From Nocardia aurantia (GTDB taxonomy: Bacteria > Actinomycetota > Actinomycetes > Mycobacteriales > Mycobacteriaceae): 64,000 nucleotides of DNA. Within the stretch, counting starts at the first letter, position 1, and each line of letters starts with the position of its first letter. The position numbers were made by a program, and so were the translations under genes. The DNA lies in the NCBI RefSeq assembly GCF_009604425.1, contig NZ_WEGI01000014.1, positions 62,001 through 126,000 on the forward strand. The letters run 5' to 3'. The notes beneath the pieces were generated by a model. The model saw only the letters and a program-made list of their open reading frames with translations. It did not search any database and was not told where the DNA came from. Below are positions 16,769 to 25,460 of the stretch, piece by piece.

Positions 16769-17236
16769 TCAGGCCGGTCCGAGGCGGGCCGGGAAACCTC
16801 CGGTGGCGATGGGCCCCCACCGGCGGGGAGTGATGCGGATGAGCGATTTGCCCTGAGCGATCATCGCGGCGCGGTATTCGTCCCAGTCCGGATGTTCGCC
16901 GGCGATGTTGCGGTAGTACTCGACGAGGGGCTCGACGGAGTCGGGGATGTCGAGGACTTCGGCTTCACCGTCGACCTGCACCCAGGGGCCGTTCCACTCG
17001 TCGGAGAGGACCAGCAGGCTGACCGTGGGATTGCGGCGAGCATTGCGGGTCTTGGCTCGTTCGGGGTACGTGGAGGCGACGAGGCGGCCGGCATCGTCCA
17101 CACCGCAGGTCAGTGGCGACATCTGCGGAGACTCGTCGCGCCGGTGGGTGAGCAGCAGCGCACGGTGGCGGGGCCGCACGAAGTCGAGCAGGCCGTCGAG
17201 GTCGACGGCAGTGTTGGTGGCGATATGACGGGGCAT
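16769..17236 (-). CDS. PPOX-class (F420/FMN) flavin-dependent oxidoreductase
   Basis: The 155-residue protein matches the split-barrel pyridoxamine-phosphate-oxidase-like family that in actinobacteria often uses F420. Typical segments are HRALLLTHRRDESPQMSPL near residue 27, ASTYPERAKTRNARRNP (cofactor-contacting loop), VQVDGEAEVLD and a C-terminal IRITPRRWGPI. ATG 17236 has GAGAGGT upstream. It is convergent with the membrane-protein gene at 16730 and divergent from the IclR remnant. The substrate is unknown. Confidence 0.87.
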   Translation of the reverse strand: MPRHIATNTAVDLDGLLDFVRPRHRALLLTHRRDESPQMSPLTCGVDDAGRLVASTYPERAKTRNARRNPTVSLLVLSDEWNGPWVQVDGEAEVLDIPDSVEPLVEYYRNIAGEHPDWDEYRAAMIAQGKSLIRITPRRWGPIATGGFPARLGPA

Positions 17237-17497
17237 GCGATTGCTACCTCTCTACAGATATCGGTCTCGATCCGGCCGCTGGTCCTACACGCTGCTCACA
17301 ACGCCAGTGATCATGTCACCCGCCTATTTCGCTACCCACTCACTCGAACACACGACCACGATCACCACCGGCACCCGAACGAGTTCCGGCGCACTGCGCG
17401 GATACAAGATCCCGAATCCCCGCTCCTGCGGGAACGGCCGCACTGGGCGGGTGGTGCTCGGTATTCGTGATCATTTCCACGCCTGCCCGGTGGTGAC

Positions 17498-18146
17498 CCG
17501 AAGGCGACGGTGCACCGCATCAGCGGGGACCGCCGCCCGCCACCCCCGACGACTACCGCCTCGGTCGCGGCCTGTTCGAACTCGGCATGCGCGCCGCCGC
17601 CGAACGCACCCTCCTCGAAGTCGCTGTCCCGTTCCTCCAGACCTCTACACCCGCACCGGCGAAACCGTCCATCTCGGCGTCCGCGACGGCGACGAGGTCG
17701 TCTACATCAGCAAACTCGGCGGCCACCGCCAGGCCCGCTCCCCATCCCGCGTCGGCGGCCGAATGCCGTTGTACTGCACCGCGATCGGCAAAGCTCTACT
17801 CGCCCACTCCGACCCCGCCACCATCGACCGCATCCTCACCGGCCCGCTGCCACGCCGGACCCCCCGTACCATCGTCGCCCCCGGTTTGCTGCGCACCCAA
17901 CTGGACAATGTCCTAGACCAGGGCGTCGCCTACGAATACGAGGAATCCGCCCCCGGCATAGTCTGTCTCGCCGCTGCCATTCTCGACGGCACCGAGCCCG
18001 TCGCCGCCGTCTCCGTCACCGGCCCGGCCACCCGCTTCCGCCCCGAATCCCACGCCACTCCCGTCCAGGCCGCAGCCGCGGGAGTCGCCTCCATCCTGGC
18101 CCGCCGCGTCATGCCGAATGTGTCGGCGCCATCACTGATGGGCTGA
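17498..18146 (+). pseudogene. IclR-family regulator, frameshifted and N-terminally decayed
   Basis: Three pieces of an IclR regulator lie in three different frames in the right order. From 17498 the recognition-helix peptide PKATVHRISGD is readable. From about 17556 the next frame gives DYRLGRGLFELGMRAA and LLEVAVPFLQ. From about 17642 the third frame continues DLYTRTGETVHLGV and the whole effector domain to a TGA at 18146. The second junction can be explained by loss of one G after ctccag at about 17640. The start and first HTH helices are not recognisable upstream. Effector-domain signatures such as ALLAHSD and GVAYEYEESAPGI are intact. Confidence 0.8.
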
Positions 18147-18212
18147 CGAATCGGGGGAGCATTGCCGGGCCATCTCCTGTCGGCTGGACGATCGTAGTCT
18201 CCACTGCATGGG

Positions 18213-18587
18213 TCACTGGACCGACGGCACTCGCTGATGGCGATAAAACCTGAGGTAGAGCACCCACGATGTCAGAACGACGAGCATCACCAGCACCCGG
18301 ACCAGCTCCAGCGCACTACGCGGGTACAGCACACCGGTGATGTAGTGATCGATGAATCCCGAAGGCGGCAGCCCGGCCTCACCCGCGCGCCGCCGCGACC
18401 AGTTCTCCAGCTCGGTGAGCGGGCAGACGAATCCGAACAGCACGGTGCTGAACCCCCACACCACCGCCACGACGTGGGTCCAGATGGTCCAGCGCCAGCG
18501 GCATGCGAGGAATCCGCCGACCACCAGATAGGCGACGAAGAGGAAATGCACCCCGGCGGTGGCGTCCGCGAGCAGGCGGTACATCAC
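18213..18587 (-). CDS. DUF2784-type small membrane protein
   Basis: The 124-residue protein has three predicted membrane segments (about residues 11-30, 33-52 and 95-112) and the pattern of the DUF2784 family, including HFLFVAYLVVGGFLACRW and FGFVCPLTELENWSRRR. It is likely an inner-membrane protein of unknown role. The ATG at 18587 is preceded by GGAAGGGTG. The HAD hydrolase is 18 bp upstream on the same strand, so they are probably one transcription unit. Confidence 0.82.
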   Translation of the reverse strand: MMYRLLADATAGVHFLFVAYLVVGGFLACRWRWTIWTHVVAVVWGFSTVLFGFVCPLTELENWSRRRAGEAGLPPSGFIDHYITGVLYPRSALELVRVLVMLVVLTSWVLYLRFYRHQRVPSVQ

Positions 18588-18605
18588 CCTTCCAGGGTAG
18601 GCGGC

Positions 18606-19253
18606 TCACGCGGCGTCGGCGTCGAGCAGGGCAGGCAGCTCGGCGAGGGTGGAGATGCGCCAGTCCGCGCGCCCGGCGGCGGGGGAGTCCCGCTGGATCC
18701 AGGCCCAGGGCCCGCGCACCAGGAATGCGGCGCGCAGGCCGGTCTCCTTCGCCGGCACCACGTCGTTGTCCACCCGATCGCCGACGTACAGCAATCGGTC
18801 GCGGGAACACGGCGCGATCGAGGCGACGCGGTGGAAGAACTCCGGATCGGGCTTGCGCAATCCCCATTCGTCGGAGGTGGCGATGTAGTCGACGGGCAGG
18901 TTCATCGCGTGCAGGATCGGCGTGGTGCGGGCCGGCTGGTTGCCGACGATGCCGATCCACAGCCCGCGGGCCCGCAGTTGTTCCAGCGCGCGTCGCACGT
19001 CCGGATACAGGTCCGCCTCGGTGAAGCCGTCGGGATAGCCTGCGGCCGCGAGTAATTCGGCATCGCGCCGCACGTCGAACTCGGGCCGGAACAGGCGCAT
19101 CGCGTCGGTCCACTCCCGCCCGCTCGCGATTGCGGCGCCGAGCGTGGCCATCAGTGTGAGTCGCGGTACGCCGATCCAATCGGCCCAATTCTGGTACCGC
19201 CCGGTCTCGTCGACCAGCGTCTCTCCGACGTCGAAAACCACGGCTTCGATCAT
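18606..19253 (-). CDS. HAD-superfamily hydrolase
   Basis: The 215-residue protein is a haloacid-dehalogenase-type phosphatase. Motif I is VVFDVGETLVDE at the N-terminus with the nucleophile Asp. Motif II is near IGIVGNQPA (a GN variant of the usual S/T). The Lys of motif III is in GLRKPDPEFF, and motif IV is YVGDRVDNDVV. The substrate is unknown. ATG 19253 is used because motif I begins a few residues later; upstream frame is non-homologous. The gene precedes the DUF2784 gene. Confidence 0.85.
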   Translation of the reverse strand: MIEAVVFDVGETLVDETGRYQNWADWIGVPRLTLMATLGAAIASGREWTDAMRLFRPEFDVRRDAELLAAAGYPDGFTEADLYPDVRRALEQLRARGLWIGIVGNQPARTTPILHAMNLPVDYIATSDEWGLRKPDPEFFHRVASIAPCSRDRLLYVGDRVDNDVVPAKETGLRAAFLVRGPWAWIQRDSPAAGRADWRISTLAELPALLDADAA

Positions 19254-19752
19254 GATCTCCACCCTAGGCGCGAACGATCCACTGCCATAACCCGTTTCCG
19301 CACCGCCCCTCATCCGGCGCCCGCTTTCGCGTCGAAACATGCAGCGCCGCAACCGTGCTCGTGATCGGTCACAAGCTCGTGGAAATCGGTCGGCGTAGTC
19401 GCGCATTTTCGATACCGATACCCGGATATGCGCATCCAGGCATCTATCAGAACAGGTGCCACGTGTCGCCCCCGGGATTGGGGGAGCGGGTGGCGAATCG
19501 TGCTGAGCGACAAAGAAGAACAGCGCACCGGATGCTGCACCGGCAAACGCCGGCAGGGGAGCCGCGATCCGCGGGCGATGCCGATCCCGCTATGCCGCCG
19601 GAATGGAGGCCCAGGCCACCCGCCATCCGTATGCGCATTTGAAAAATACCGGTACAAACATATGCGCATCTATCTATGTTTTGCGCCGGTTCGAGTGTCG
19701 CACCGCAGAACCAGCTCACCGAAAAGAAGCAAAGAGGAGAGGGCCCGGCGAC
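19254..19752. repeat. Gene-free 0.5-kb stretch with repeated ATGCGCAT palindromes
   Basis: No convincing gene was found in this 499-bp gap. It is less GC-rich than the surroundings. The 8-bp palindrome ATGCGCAT occurs at 19428, 19631 and 19662. Two ~45-bp segments (19402-19449 and 19633-19677) share the order gcgcattt, an atacc block, ATATGCGCATC and atctat, so one looks like a diverged copy of the other. Possible explanations are duplicated regulatory DNA or the debris of a lost gene. Confidence 0.55.
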
Positions 19753-21213
19753 TCACCAGTTGGCGGGTTCGTAGTCCTTGAGGAAGCAGCCGTGGAGGTC
19801 GTCGCCCGCTTCGCCACGGACGATCGGGTCGTAGACCCGGGCGGCGCCGTCGACGAGGTCGAGTGGGGCATGGAAGCCCTCGTCGGCCAGGCGGATCTTG
19901 GTGTAGTGCGGGCGCTCGTCGGTGATCCAGCCGGTGTCGACGGCGGTCATGAGGATGCGATCGTTCTCGTACATGTCGCGGGCGCTGGTGCGGGTCAGCA
20001 TGTTCAGCGCGGCCTTGGCCATGTTCGTGTGCGGATGCCCGGGGCCTTTGTAGCCGCGGCTGAAGACGCCTTCCATCGCCGAGACGTTGACGACGTACTT
20101 GCGGCGAGCGGGTGCGGCGGCCATCGCGGGTCGCAGGCGCGAGATCAGGATGAACGGCGCGACCGAGTTGCACAGCTGCACTTCCAGCAGTTCGGTCGGG
20201 TCGACCTCGGCGACGGTCTGTACCCAGCTGTTGCTGTGCGCGAGGTCGGGGACCAGGCCGCCGGCGTCGATGGCGATACCGGCGGAGATGCGTTCCGGGG
20301 TCGCGGATCCGGCGACGAGCGCGAGTTCGGTGATGGCGGCGGCGGACAGCGTCGGGGTCAGTGAGGCGGTGAGTGCGGTCGGATGCGCCTGGGTGGTCTT
20401 GCCGAAGTTCAGGCTCTCGGGCAGCACGCCGGCGGGCAGTGGACCGGACTCGGCGTCGACCAGCGCGCTGTAGGCGCCGGTGGAGCGCCGGACGGTTTGG
20501 GCGGCGTTGTTGATCAGGATGTCGAGCGGGCCGCGGGCGGCCACGTCGTCGGCGAGCGCGACGACTTGGGCGGGATCGCGGAGGTCGATGCCGACGATCC
20601 GCAGCCGGTGGATCCAGTCGGCGCTGTCGGGTTGCGCCTTGAACCGCCGGATCGCGTCGTTGGGGAAGCGGGTGGTGATGGTGGTGTGGGCGCCGTCGCG
20701 CAGCAGCCGCAGCGCGATGTACATGCCGATCTTGGCGCGGCCGCCGGTCAGCAATGCGCGCCGGCCGGCGAGGTCGGTGCGGGCGTCGCGTTTGGCGTGG
20801 CTCTTGGCGGCGCACTCCGGGCACAGCTGGTGGTAGAACGCGTCGACGCGGGTGTAGCGCTGCTTGCAGATGTAGCAGGGCCGGGCCCGGAGGAAGGTGC
20901 CGGCACTGCCGTCGGCGGTGGCGGAGGAGATCGGGACGCCCGCGGTCTCGTCGTCGATGCGGTTCGGGGAGGCGGTGGCGGTGGCCGCGAGTACGGCCCG
21001 GTCGGCGGCGGCGATCCGGTCGCGGGATTCGACCCGGCGGCGGCGCTTCAGCGTCTTGAACATGTAGCCGACGGCGCGCTGCACGGCGAGGGAGTCGGGG
21101 TGCTCCTTGTCGAGCTGCGCGGCCTGGTCGAGCACGCGTAGGCAGACGGCGAGTTCGTCGGGGTCGATGGCCGGCACAGCGGTGTCGCTCGTGATCGGGT
21201 CGTGGTCGGCCAT
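19753..21213 (-). CDS. Zinc-ribbon/SDR fusion oxidoreductase with non-canonical active site
   Basis: The ~486-residue protein has an unusual N-terminal region with two Cys pairs (RPCYICKQR and CPECAAKSH, about residues 106-130) that could form a zinc ribbon, then a Rossmann SDR domain. The cofactor motif is LLTGGRAKIGMYIAL and the strand-4 motif ILINNAAQ. The catalytic Ser is present in VVNVSAMEGVFS, but where YxxxK is expected the sequence reads HTNMAKAALN, so Thr takes the Tyr position before Lys. I recall similar long SDRs in other actinobacteria. ATG 21213 is preferred; ATG 21264 is possible. It faces a TetR gene across palindromic DNA. Confidence 0.78.
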   Translation of the reverse strand: MADHDPITSDTAVPAIDPDELAVCLRVLDQAAQLDKEHPDSLAVQRAVGYMFKTLKRRRRVESRDRIAAADRAVLAATATASPNRIDDETAGVPISSATADGSAGTFLRARPCYICKQRYTRVDAFYHQLCPECAAKSHAKRDARTDLAGRRALLTGGRAKIGMYIALRLLRDGAHTTITTRFPNDAIRRFKAQPDSADWIHRLRIVGIDLRDPAQVVALADDVAARGPLDILINNAAQTVRRSTGAYSALVDAESGPLPAGVLPESLNFGKTTQAHPTALTASLTPTLSAAAITELALVAGSATPERISAGIAIDAGGLVPDLAHSNSWVQTVAEVDPTELLEVQLCNSVAPFILISRLRPAMAAAPARRKYVVNVSAMEGVFSRGYKGPGHPHTNMAKAALNMLTRTSARDMYENDRILMTAVDTGWITDERPHYTKIRLADEGFHAPLDLVDGAARVYDPIVRGEAGDDLHGCFLKDYEPANW

Positions 21214-21421
21214 CGTGCTGCGGGTCAATCCTTCGTGCGAGACGGACAGGTGGGCTCGCACCATTGTCGCATCGCCGGTGCTGTGCTCCGGCACACGGTG
21301 GCCGCGTATCCACCGCGCAGGGCCCGACCCCTCGGCCTTCGGGCCCTGCGCGCGGTGTGCGCGCGACCGGACGAGGGCGGTTGGGCCGCTGGTCACGCCG
21401 AGTCGTACTGCCGGTACGTTA

Positions 21422-21455
21422 GCCGATACCGGTGGTTGCACGACCGGGTATCGGC
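21422..21455. promoter_or_regulatory. Inverted repeat GCCGATACC / GGTATCGGC
   Basis: Perfect 9-bp arms at 21422-21430 and 21447-21455 are separated by 16 bases. The repeat sits in the divergent region between the SDR gene and the TetR gene. It has no T-run, so an operator or mRNA structure is more likely than a terminator. Confidence 0.5.
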
Positions 21456-21530
21456 AAATTTCGCGCTATGCGGTCGCTCACAAATGGGGGTGTCGGCGCA
21501 TGGCCGGAGGGCCGGAAATCCGCGATCGCG

Positions 21531-21559
21531 GCATATACGTACCGGGGGTACGTATATGC
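21531..21559. promoter_or_regulatory. Perfect 13-3-13 palindrome, probable TetR operator
   Basis: The arm GCATATACGTACC at 21531-21543 is followed by GGG and its exact reverse complement at 21547-21559. It ends 26 bp before the chosen TetR start and contains an AT-rich gtatat element that could be a -10 box. Its length and position are typical of an autoregulatory TetR operator. Confidence 0.75.
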
Positions 21560-21585
21560 TTCCAGCGGGAATTATTGACGTATTC

Positions 21586-22278
21586 ATGGAGTCGAGCATC
21601 GTGCCCACCATCCGATCCGGGACGCCCCGGATCACCCGCGACGAGATCGTCGAGGCAGCCGTGCGGGTGATCGACCGTGCCGGGCCGCGGCCGAGCATGG
21701 ACGACATCGCCCGCGAGGCCGGTATCACCAAGCCACGGCTGTATCGGCAGTTCGCGGACAAGGCCGATCTGTATACCGGGATCGCGGAACGGATGTCGCG
21801 CAACGCGTTCGCCGCGACCGGTGAGGACATGACGGTGCTGTTGCAGCCACCGCGGTCGGCGTTGCAGCGGGTGCTGGGCGGGTATGCCGCGGGAATCCTG
21901 GCGCATCCCAACGTGTTCCGGTTCCTGGCGCTGACGCCGGTGCCGGCCGGGCCGGACGGTTCGGTGTTGCAGTTCGAGCTGGGCAGGGATGTGGCGCGGC
22001 GGTTCGAGAAGCTGGCGCGCGCGGTGGCGGAGGCGGTGGCCGTCGAGACCGGTGGGATCGACTATCTGGCTCGGGCGGTGGTGGGTGTGGTGCTGGCGGT
22101 GACGGATCTGTGGCTGGCGCGCCCGGAGCATTCGGTGGACGAGTTCGTAGGGCAGGCAACGGAACTGGTGTGGGGGCTGATCGACGGTTTCCTGCGGCGG
22201 CAGGGTGTCGTGGCGGATCCGCGGGTGCCGGTCTTCGCGACCCTGGCCGAGATGAACCGGATTCGCGCGGAGGACTGA
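21586..22278 (+). CDS. TetR-family transcriptional regulator
   Basis: The 230-residue protein has a clear N-terminal HTH: RITRDEIVEAAVRVIDRAG, then MDDIAREAGITKPRLYRQF and ADKADLYTGIAERM. The all-helical C-terminal domain would bind an unknown ligand. The start is uncertain between ATG 21586, ATG 21556 (inside the palindrome) and GTG 21601. It is divergent from the zinc-ribbon SDR and preceded by the long palindrome, so autoregulation and control of the SDR are likely. The acyl-CoA dehydrogenase starts 87 bp downstream and could also be a target. Confidence 0.85.
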   Translation: MESSIVPTIRSGTPRITRDEIVEAAVRVIDRAGPRPSMDDIAREAGITKPRLYRQFADKADLYTGIAERMSRNAFAATGEDMTVLLQPPRSALQRVLGGYAAGILAHPNVFRFLALTPVPAGPDGSVLQFELGRDVARRFEKLARAVAEAVAVETGGIDYLARAVVGVVLAVTDLWLARPEHSVDEFVGQATELVWGLIDGFLRRQGVVADPRVPVFATLAEMNRIRAED

Positions 22279-22288
22279 CCCGCACTTG

Positions 22289-22315
22289 TTGACATTGCGC
22301 CAATAGCGGTACAGG
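22289..22315 (+). promoter_or_regulatory. Possible promoter of the acyl-CoA dehydrogenase gene
   Basis: A consensus -35 box TTGACA at 22289-22294 is followed after 15 bases by TACAGG at 22310-22315. The spacer is shorter than the ideal 17 bases, so this is a candidate only. It lies about 50 bp before the acyl-CoA dehydrogenase ATG. Confidence 0.4.
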
Positions 22316-22365
22316 CTGGGGCCGGAAGGCCGGTATCGGGCCGGTGCGAGAGGTGAGGTACTGCG

Positions 22366-23511
22366 ATGGCGCGCGCGGCATGGAGCGACGACGAGGTCGA
22401 GGCCGTCCGGGGGCTGGCGCGGACGTTCTTCGACAAGGAGGTCGTCCCGCACGAGGAGAGGTTCGTCGAACAGGGTCATCCCGATCGGGAGCTGTATCGG
22501 CGCGCCGGGGAGCTCGGTCTGCTCTGTGCGGCGATTCCGGTCGAATTCGGCGGTGGCGGTGGCACTTTCGCGCACGAGGCGGCGATCATCGAGGAGCAGG
22601 TGAACGCGGGTGACGGCGCGCTGGGCATGCCCGTGCACTCGTCGATCATCGCGCCGTACCTGTACCACTTCGGGTCCGAGGAGCTGAAGCGGCGGGTGCT
22701 GCCATCGGCCGCGAGCGGTGCGATGGTGTTGTCGATCGGGATGACCGAGCCGGGCACGGGGTCGGATCTGCAGAACATCTCCACCCGCGCGGTCCGCGAG
22801 GGCGACGAGTACGTCATCACCGGGTCGAAGATCTTCATCTCCAACGGCTGGCTGTGCGACGGCATCATCATCGCGGCGAAGACCGATCCGGCGCAGGGGG
22901 CGGCGGGGGTGTCGCTGATCTTCGCCGAAGTCGGTGACGGCACACCGGGTTTCACCCGCGGCCGGATCCTGTCGAAGATCGGCGGCAAGGGGCAGGACAC
23001 CGCGGAGCTGTTCTTCGACGGGTTGCGGGTGCCGGCGTCGAATCTGCTGGGTCAGGCCGAGGGGCAGGGCTTCTATCAGATGATGCAGATGCTGGCCCAG
23101 GAGCGGCTGGTGACGGCGATCATGGCGGTGGGCATGATGGAGAAGGCGGTCGCGCTGACCGTCGACTACACCAAGGGCCGGCAGGCGTTCGGCAAGCCGT
23201 TGTTCGCGATGCAGAACACCAAGTTCGAGCTCGCGGAGTGCGCGACGATCGCGCGGGTGAGCCGCACCTTCCTCGACGACGCGATCGTCCGGCATCTGCG
23301 TGGCGAACTCGACATCCCTACGGCCGCAATGGCGAAATACTGGCTCACCGATCAATTGGGTATCGTGGTGGACCGCTGTCTGCAACTGTTCGGCGGTTAT
23401 GGATACATGACGGAGTACCCGATCTCCCAGCTGTACACCGGGGCTCGGGTGCTGCGTATCCTCGCCGGCTCCAACGAAGTGATGAAGGATCTTGTCGCCC
23501 GGTCGCTCTGA
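22366..23511 (+). CDS. Acyl-CoA dehydrogenase
   Basis: The 381-residue flavoenzyme oxidises an acyl-CoA to the 2-enoyl-CoA with FAD. Signatures are the FAD/substrate motif MTEPGTGSDLQNI, the FISNGW loop, KGRQAFGKPL, and FGGYGYMTEYP. The catalytic Glu region near the C-terminus is LAGSNEVMKDL. ATG 22366 follows a GAGAGGTGAGG-type ribosome site. The TetR gene starts inside its last codons, so the two are coupled. The chain length or substrate is unknown. Confidence 0.92.
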   Translation: MARAAWSDDEVEAVRGLARTFFDKEVVPHEERFVEQGHPDRELYRRAGELGLLCAAIPVEFGGGGGTFAHEAAIIEEQVNAGDGALGMPVHSSIIAPYLYHFGSEELKRRVLPSAASGAMVLSIGMTEPGTGSDLQNISTRAVREGDEYVITGSKIFISNGWLCDGIIIAAKTDPAQGAAGVSLIFAEVGDGTPGFTRGRILSKIGGKGQDTAELFFDGLRVPASNLLGQAEGQGFYQMMQMLAQERLVTAIMAVGMMEKAVALTVDYTKGRQAFGKPLFAMQNTKFELAECATIARVSRTFLDDAIVRHLRGELDIPTAAMAKYWLTDQLGIVVDRCLQLFGGYGYMTEYPISQLYTGARVLRILAGSNEVMKDLVARSL

Positions 23512-24196
23512 TTCCCCTGCCCGGCCCGCACCTGTGGTCTCGGTGCCCGCCGCCGAGCCGCCGGCCCGCCGGCGGCTCGAGCCGGACGCGCGTCGTGCCC
23601 AGATTCTGGCGTGTGCGATCGAGATGTTCGGTGAGCGCCCCTACGCGGCGGTGTCGACGGCCGAGCTGGCGCAGCGGGCCGGGGTGGCGCGCGGGTTGAT
23701 CAATCACTATTTCGGGAACAAGCGCGATCTGTATCTGGCGGTGGTGCGGCGGATGGTGACATTGCCGCGCGAGGAGGCCATGGTGGTGGCGTCCGGTTCG
23801 ATGCGGGACCGGGTGGAGGCGAGTGTCTCCTGGCTGCTGGACACCATCGCCGCGCACGGCAGTACGTGGGTGAAGGTGACCGGGCACGAGGGGATCGGTG
23901 ACGATCCGGAGGTGCAGCGCATGCTGGACGAGGCCGACGATGTGGCCGCGGATCGGATGCTGCGGATGGTCGGGCTGGAGCAGTCGCGGCACGGTGACCA
24001 GTTGCGCGGCCTGGTGCGGGCCTACGGTGGCATGGTGAAAGCCGCTGGGCGGGAATGGATTTCGCGGGGCAGTCTGAGCCGGGAGCAGGTGCACGGCCTG
24101 CTGGTGGACATGCTGATGGCGTTGATCACGGAGTCGTTCCCGCGGATCGAGGGGCCGGGGGCCGCGACCGGGCCCGGACAGCGCAGTCCCCGGTAG
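23492..24196 (+). CDS. TetR-family regulator overlapping the acyl-CoA dehydrogenase
   Basis: The ~234-residue protein has a TetR HTH: ARRAQILACAIEMFGERPY, STAELAQRAGVARGLINHY and FGNKRDLYLAVV. Its reading frame overlaps the acyl-CoA dehydrogenase end by up to 20 bp. TTG 23492 has AAGGA just upstream; GTG 23534 or 23543 are alternatives, since homology starts only near LEPDARRAQI. It probably controls the dehydrogenase operon. The C-terminal ligand domain resembles fatty-acid-type TetRs but is not specific. Confidence 0.83.
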   Translation: MSPGRSDSPARPAPVVSVPAAEPPARRRLEPDARRAQILACAIEMFGERPYAAVSTAELAQRAGVARGLINHYFGNKRDLYLAVVRRMVTLPREEAMVVASGSMRDRVEASVSWLLDTIAAHGSTWVKVTGHEGIGDDPEVQRMLDEADDVAADRMLRMVGLEQSRHGDQLRGLVRAYGGMVKAAGREWISRGSLSREQVHGLLVDMLMALITESFPRIEGPGAATGPGQRSPR

Positions 24197-24398
24197 CCTT
24201 CGCCGTTGCCGTAAATCACAGTCGTCGCTGTGGTTCCGGTGTCCGACCGGCTTGCCGGGGGCCTGGCCGGAGCCTGCGATCCCGTCTCGTCACGTCGGCA
24301 GACGTCTCTGCGGATGTTCGGGGCGTGATCCGGTGTTCCGGTGTAGCTACGAGTTTACTCCCGGCGGGTTGCCGGTCAAGGGTCCAGGTGGCGGGGGT

Positions 24399-25460
24399 TC
24401 AGTCCTCTTTGCGGGCGCGGCTGGGGGCGACCCGGGGTGGTTCGCCGGGCATCTTCGGGTAGACCGGCGGCCAGGGGGCGTCCATGAGGCCCGCGGCGAG
24501 GTCCTTGCGCGACATCTCGAGCAGTGGTTCCAGGGATTGCGGGGTGCGGTCGGCCCACGGGTCGCCGAGGGCGGCGAGGCGGCCGGGGACGGTGGCGAGG
24601 GTGAGGTCGCCGGGCACGATGTCGGCGAGGTCGTCCCAGGCGACGGGGGTGGAGACCTGTCCGCCGGCTTTGGGGCGGACGCACCAGGCGCCGAAGACGG
24701 TGCGGTGTGGCGCGTTCTGGTTGTAGTCGACGAAGACGCGCCGGCCGCGCTCCTCCTTCCACCAGGCGGCGGTGATGGTGTCGGGGTGGCGGCGTTCGAG
24801 TTCGCGGGCCAGCGCGACGGCGGCGGCGCGGACCTGGTAGCCGTCCCAGTGCGGTTGCAGCAGGGCGTAGATGTGCAGGCCGCGGGAGCCGGAGGTCTTG
24901 ACCCGGACGTCGATGTCGAGTTCGCGGCACAGGTCGCGGGTGGCGAGTGCGGCGGCGCGGAGGTCGTCGAAGTCGATGCCCGGTGACGGGTCGAGGTCGA
25001 TGCGCAGTTCGTCGGTGACGCCGGTGGGTGGCAGTAGGGCGCCCGCGGCGTCGTGGACGGGTGGGGCGGTGCTCTCGGCGTCGGCGCCGGCGTGGGTGGG
25101 CCAGACATGAAAACCTAGGCAACCCAAATTGACTGCCCACAGCAGGTGGGCGAGGTCGGCGGCGACGAGGGCGTCGCTGGTGGTGCCGTTGGGGGTGGAG
25201 ACGACGGTGGTTCGCAGCCAGTCGGGGACGGATTTGGGGACGCGTTTCTGGAACCAGGATTTGCCGCCGGCGCCGTCGGGGTAGCGCTCGAGCAGGACCG
25301 GGCGGTCGCGGGTGGTGCGCAGCAGGGGTTCGGCGACGGCCTGGTAGTAGCGGACGAGGTCGAGTTTGGTCTCGCCGCGGGTGCCGAAGTAGATCTTGCC
25401 CGGATTGCTGATGGTGACGGTCCGGCCGTCGATGTCGAGGTCGAGTTTCTCGCTGGTCAT
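24399..25460 (-). CDS. Stand-alone LigD-type polymerase/primase (NHEJ-like DNA repair)
   Basis: The 353-residue protein is a complete LigD PolDom (archaeo-eukaryotic primase fold) without nuclease or ligase domains. Key elements are RYPDGAGGKSWFQKRVP (substrate contacts), HPPVHD-like region, LRIDLDPSPG with the metal-binding DxD, KTSGSRGLHIY, and a late ArgLys-rich end. It would add nucleotides, often ribonucleotides, during break repair. ATG 25460 overlaps the ligase TGA (ATGA). In mycobacteria a stand-alone PolDom gene also neighbours ligC, which supports a PolD/LigC-type pair. No ku gene is in the window. Confidence 0.9.
   Translation of the reverse strand: MTSEKLDLDIDGRTVTISNPGKIYFGTRGETKLDLVRYYQAVAEPLLRTTRDRPVLLERYPDGAGGKSWFQKRVPKSVPDWLRTTVVSTPNGTTSDALVAADLAHLLWAVNLGCLGFHVWPTHAGADAESTAPPVHDAAGALLPPTGVTDELRIDLDPSPGIDFDDLRAAALATRDLCRELDIDVRVKTSGSRGLHIYALLQPHWDGYQVRAAAVALARELERRHPDTITAAWWKEERGRRVFVDYNQNAPHRTVFGAWCVRPKAGGQVSTPVAWDDLADIVPGDLTLATVPGRLAALGDPWADRTPQSLEPLLEMSRKDLAAGLMDAPWPPVYPKMPGEPPRVAPSRARKED

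Noticed and set aside
19310..19719. Minus-strand short ORFs in the 19.3-19.75 kb gap
   Set aside because: Overlapping frames on both strands, no ribosome sites and no homology signals; the shared peptides come from the duplicated DNA element.
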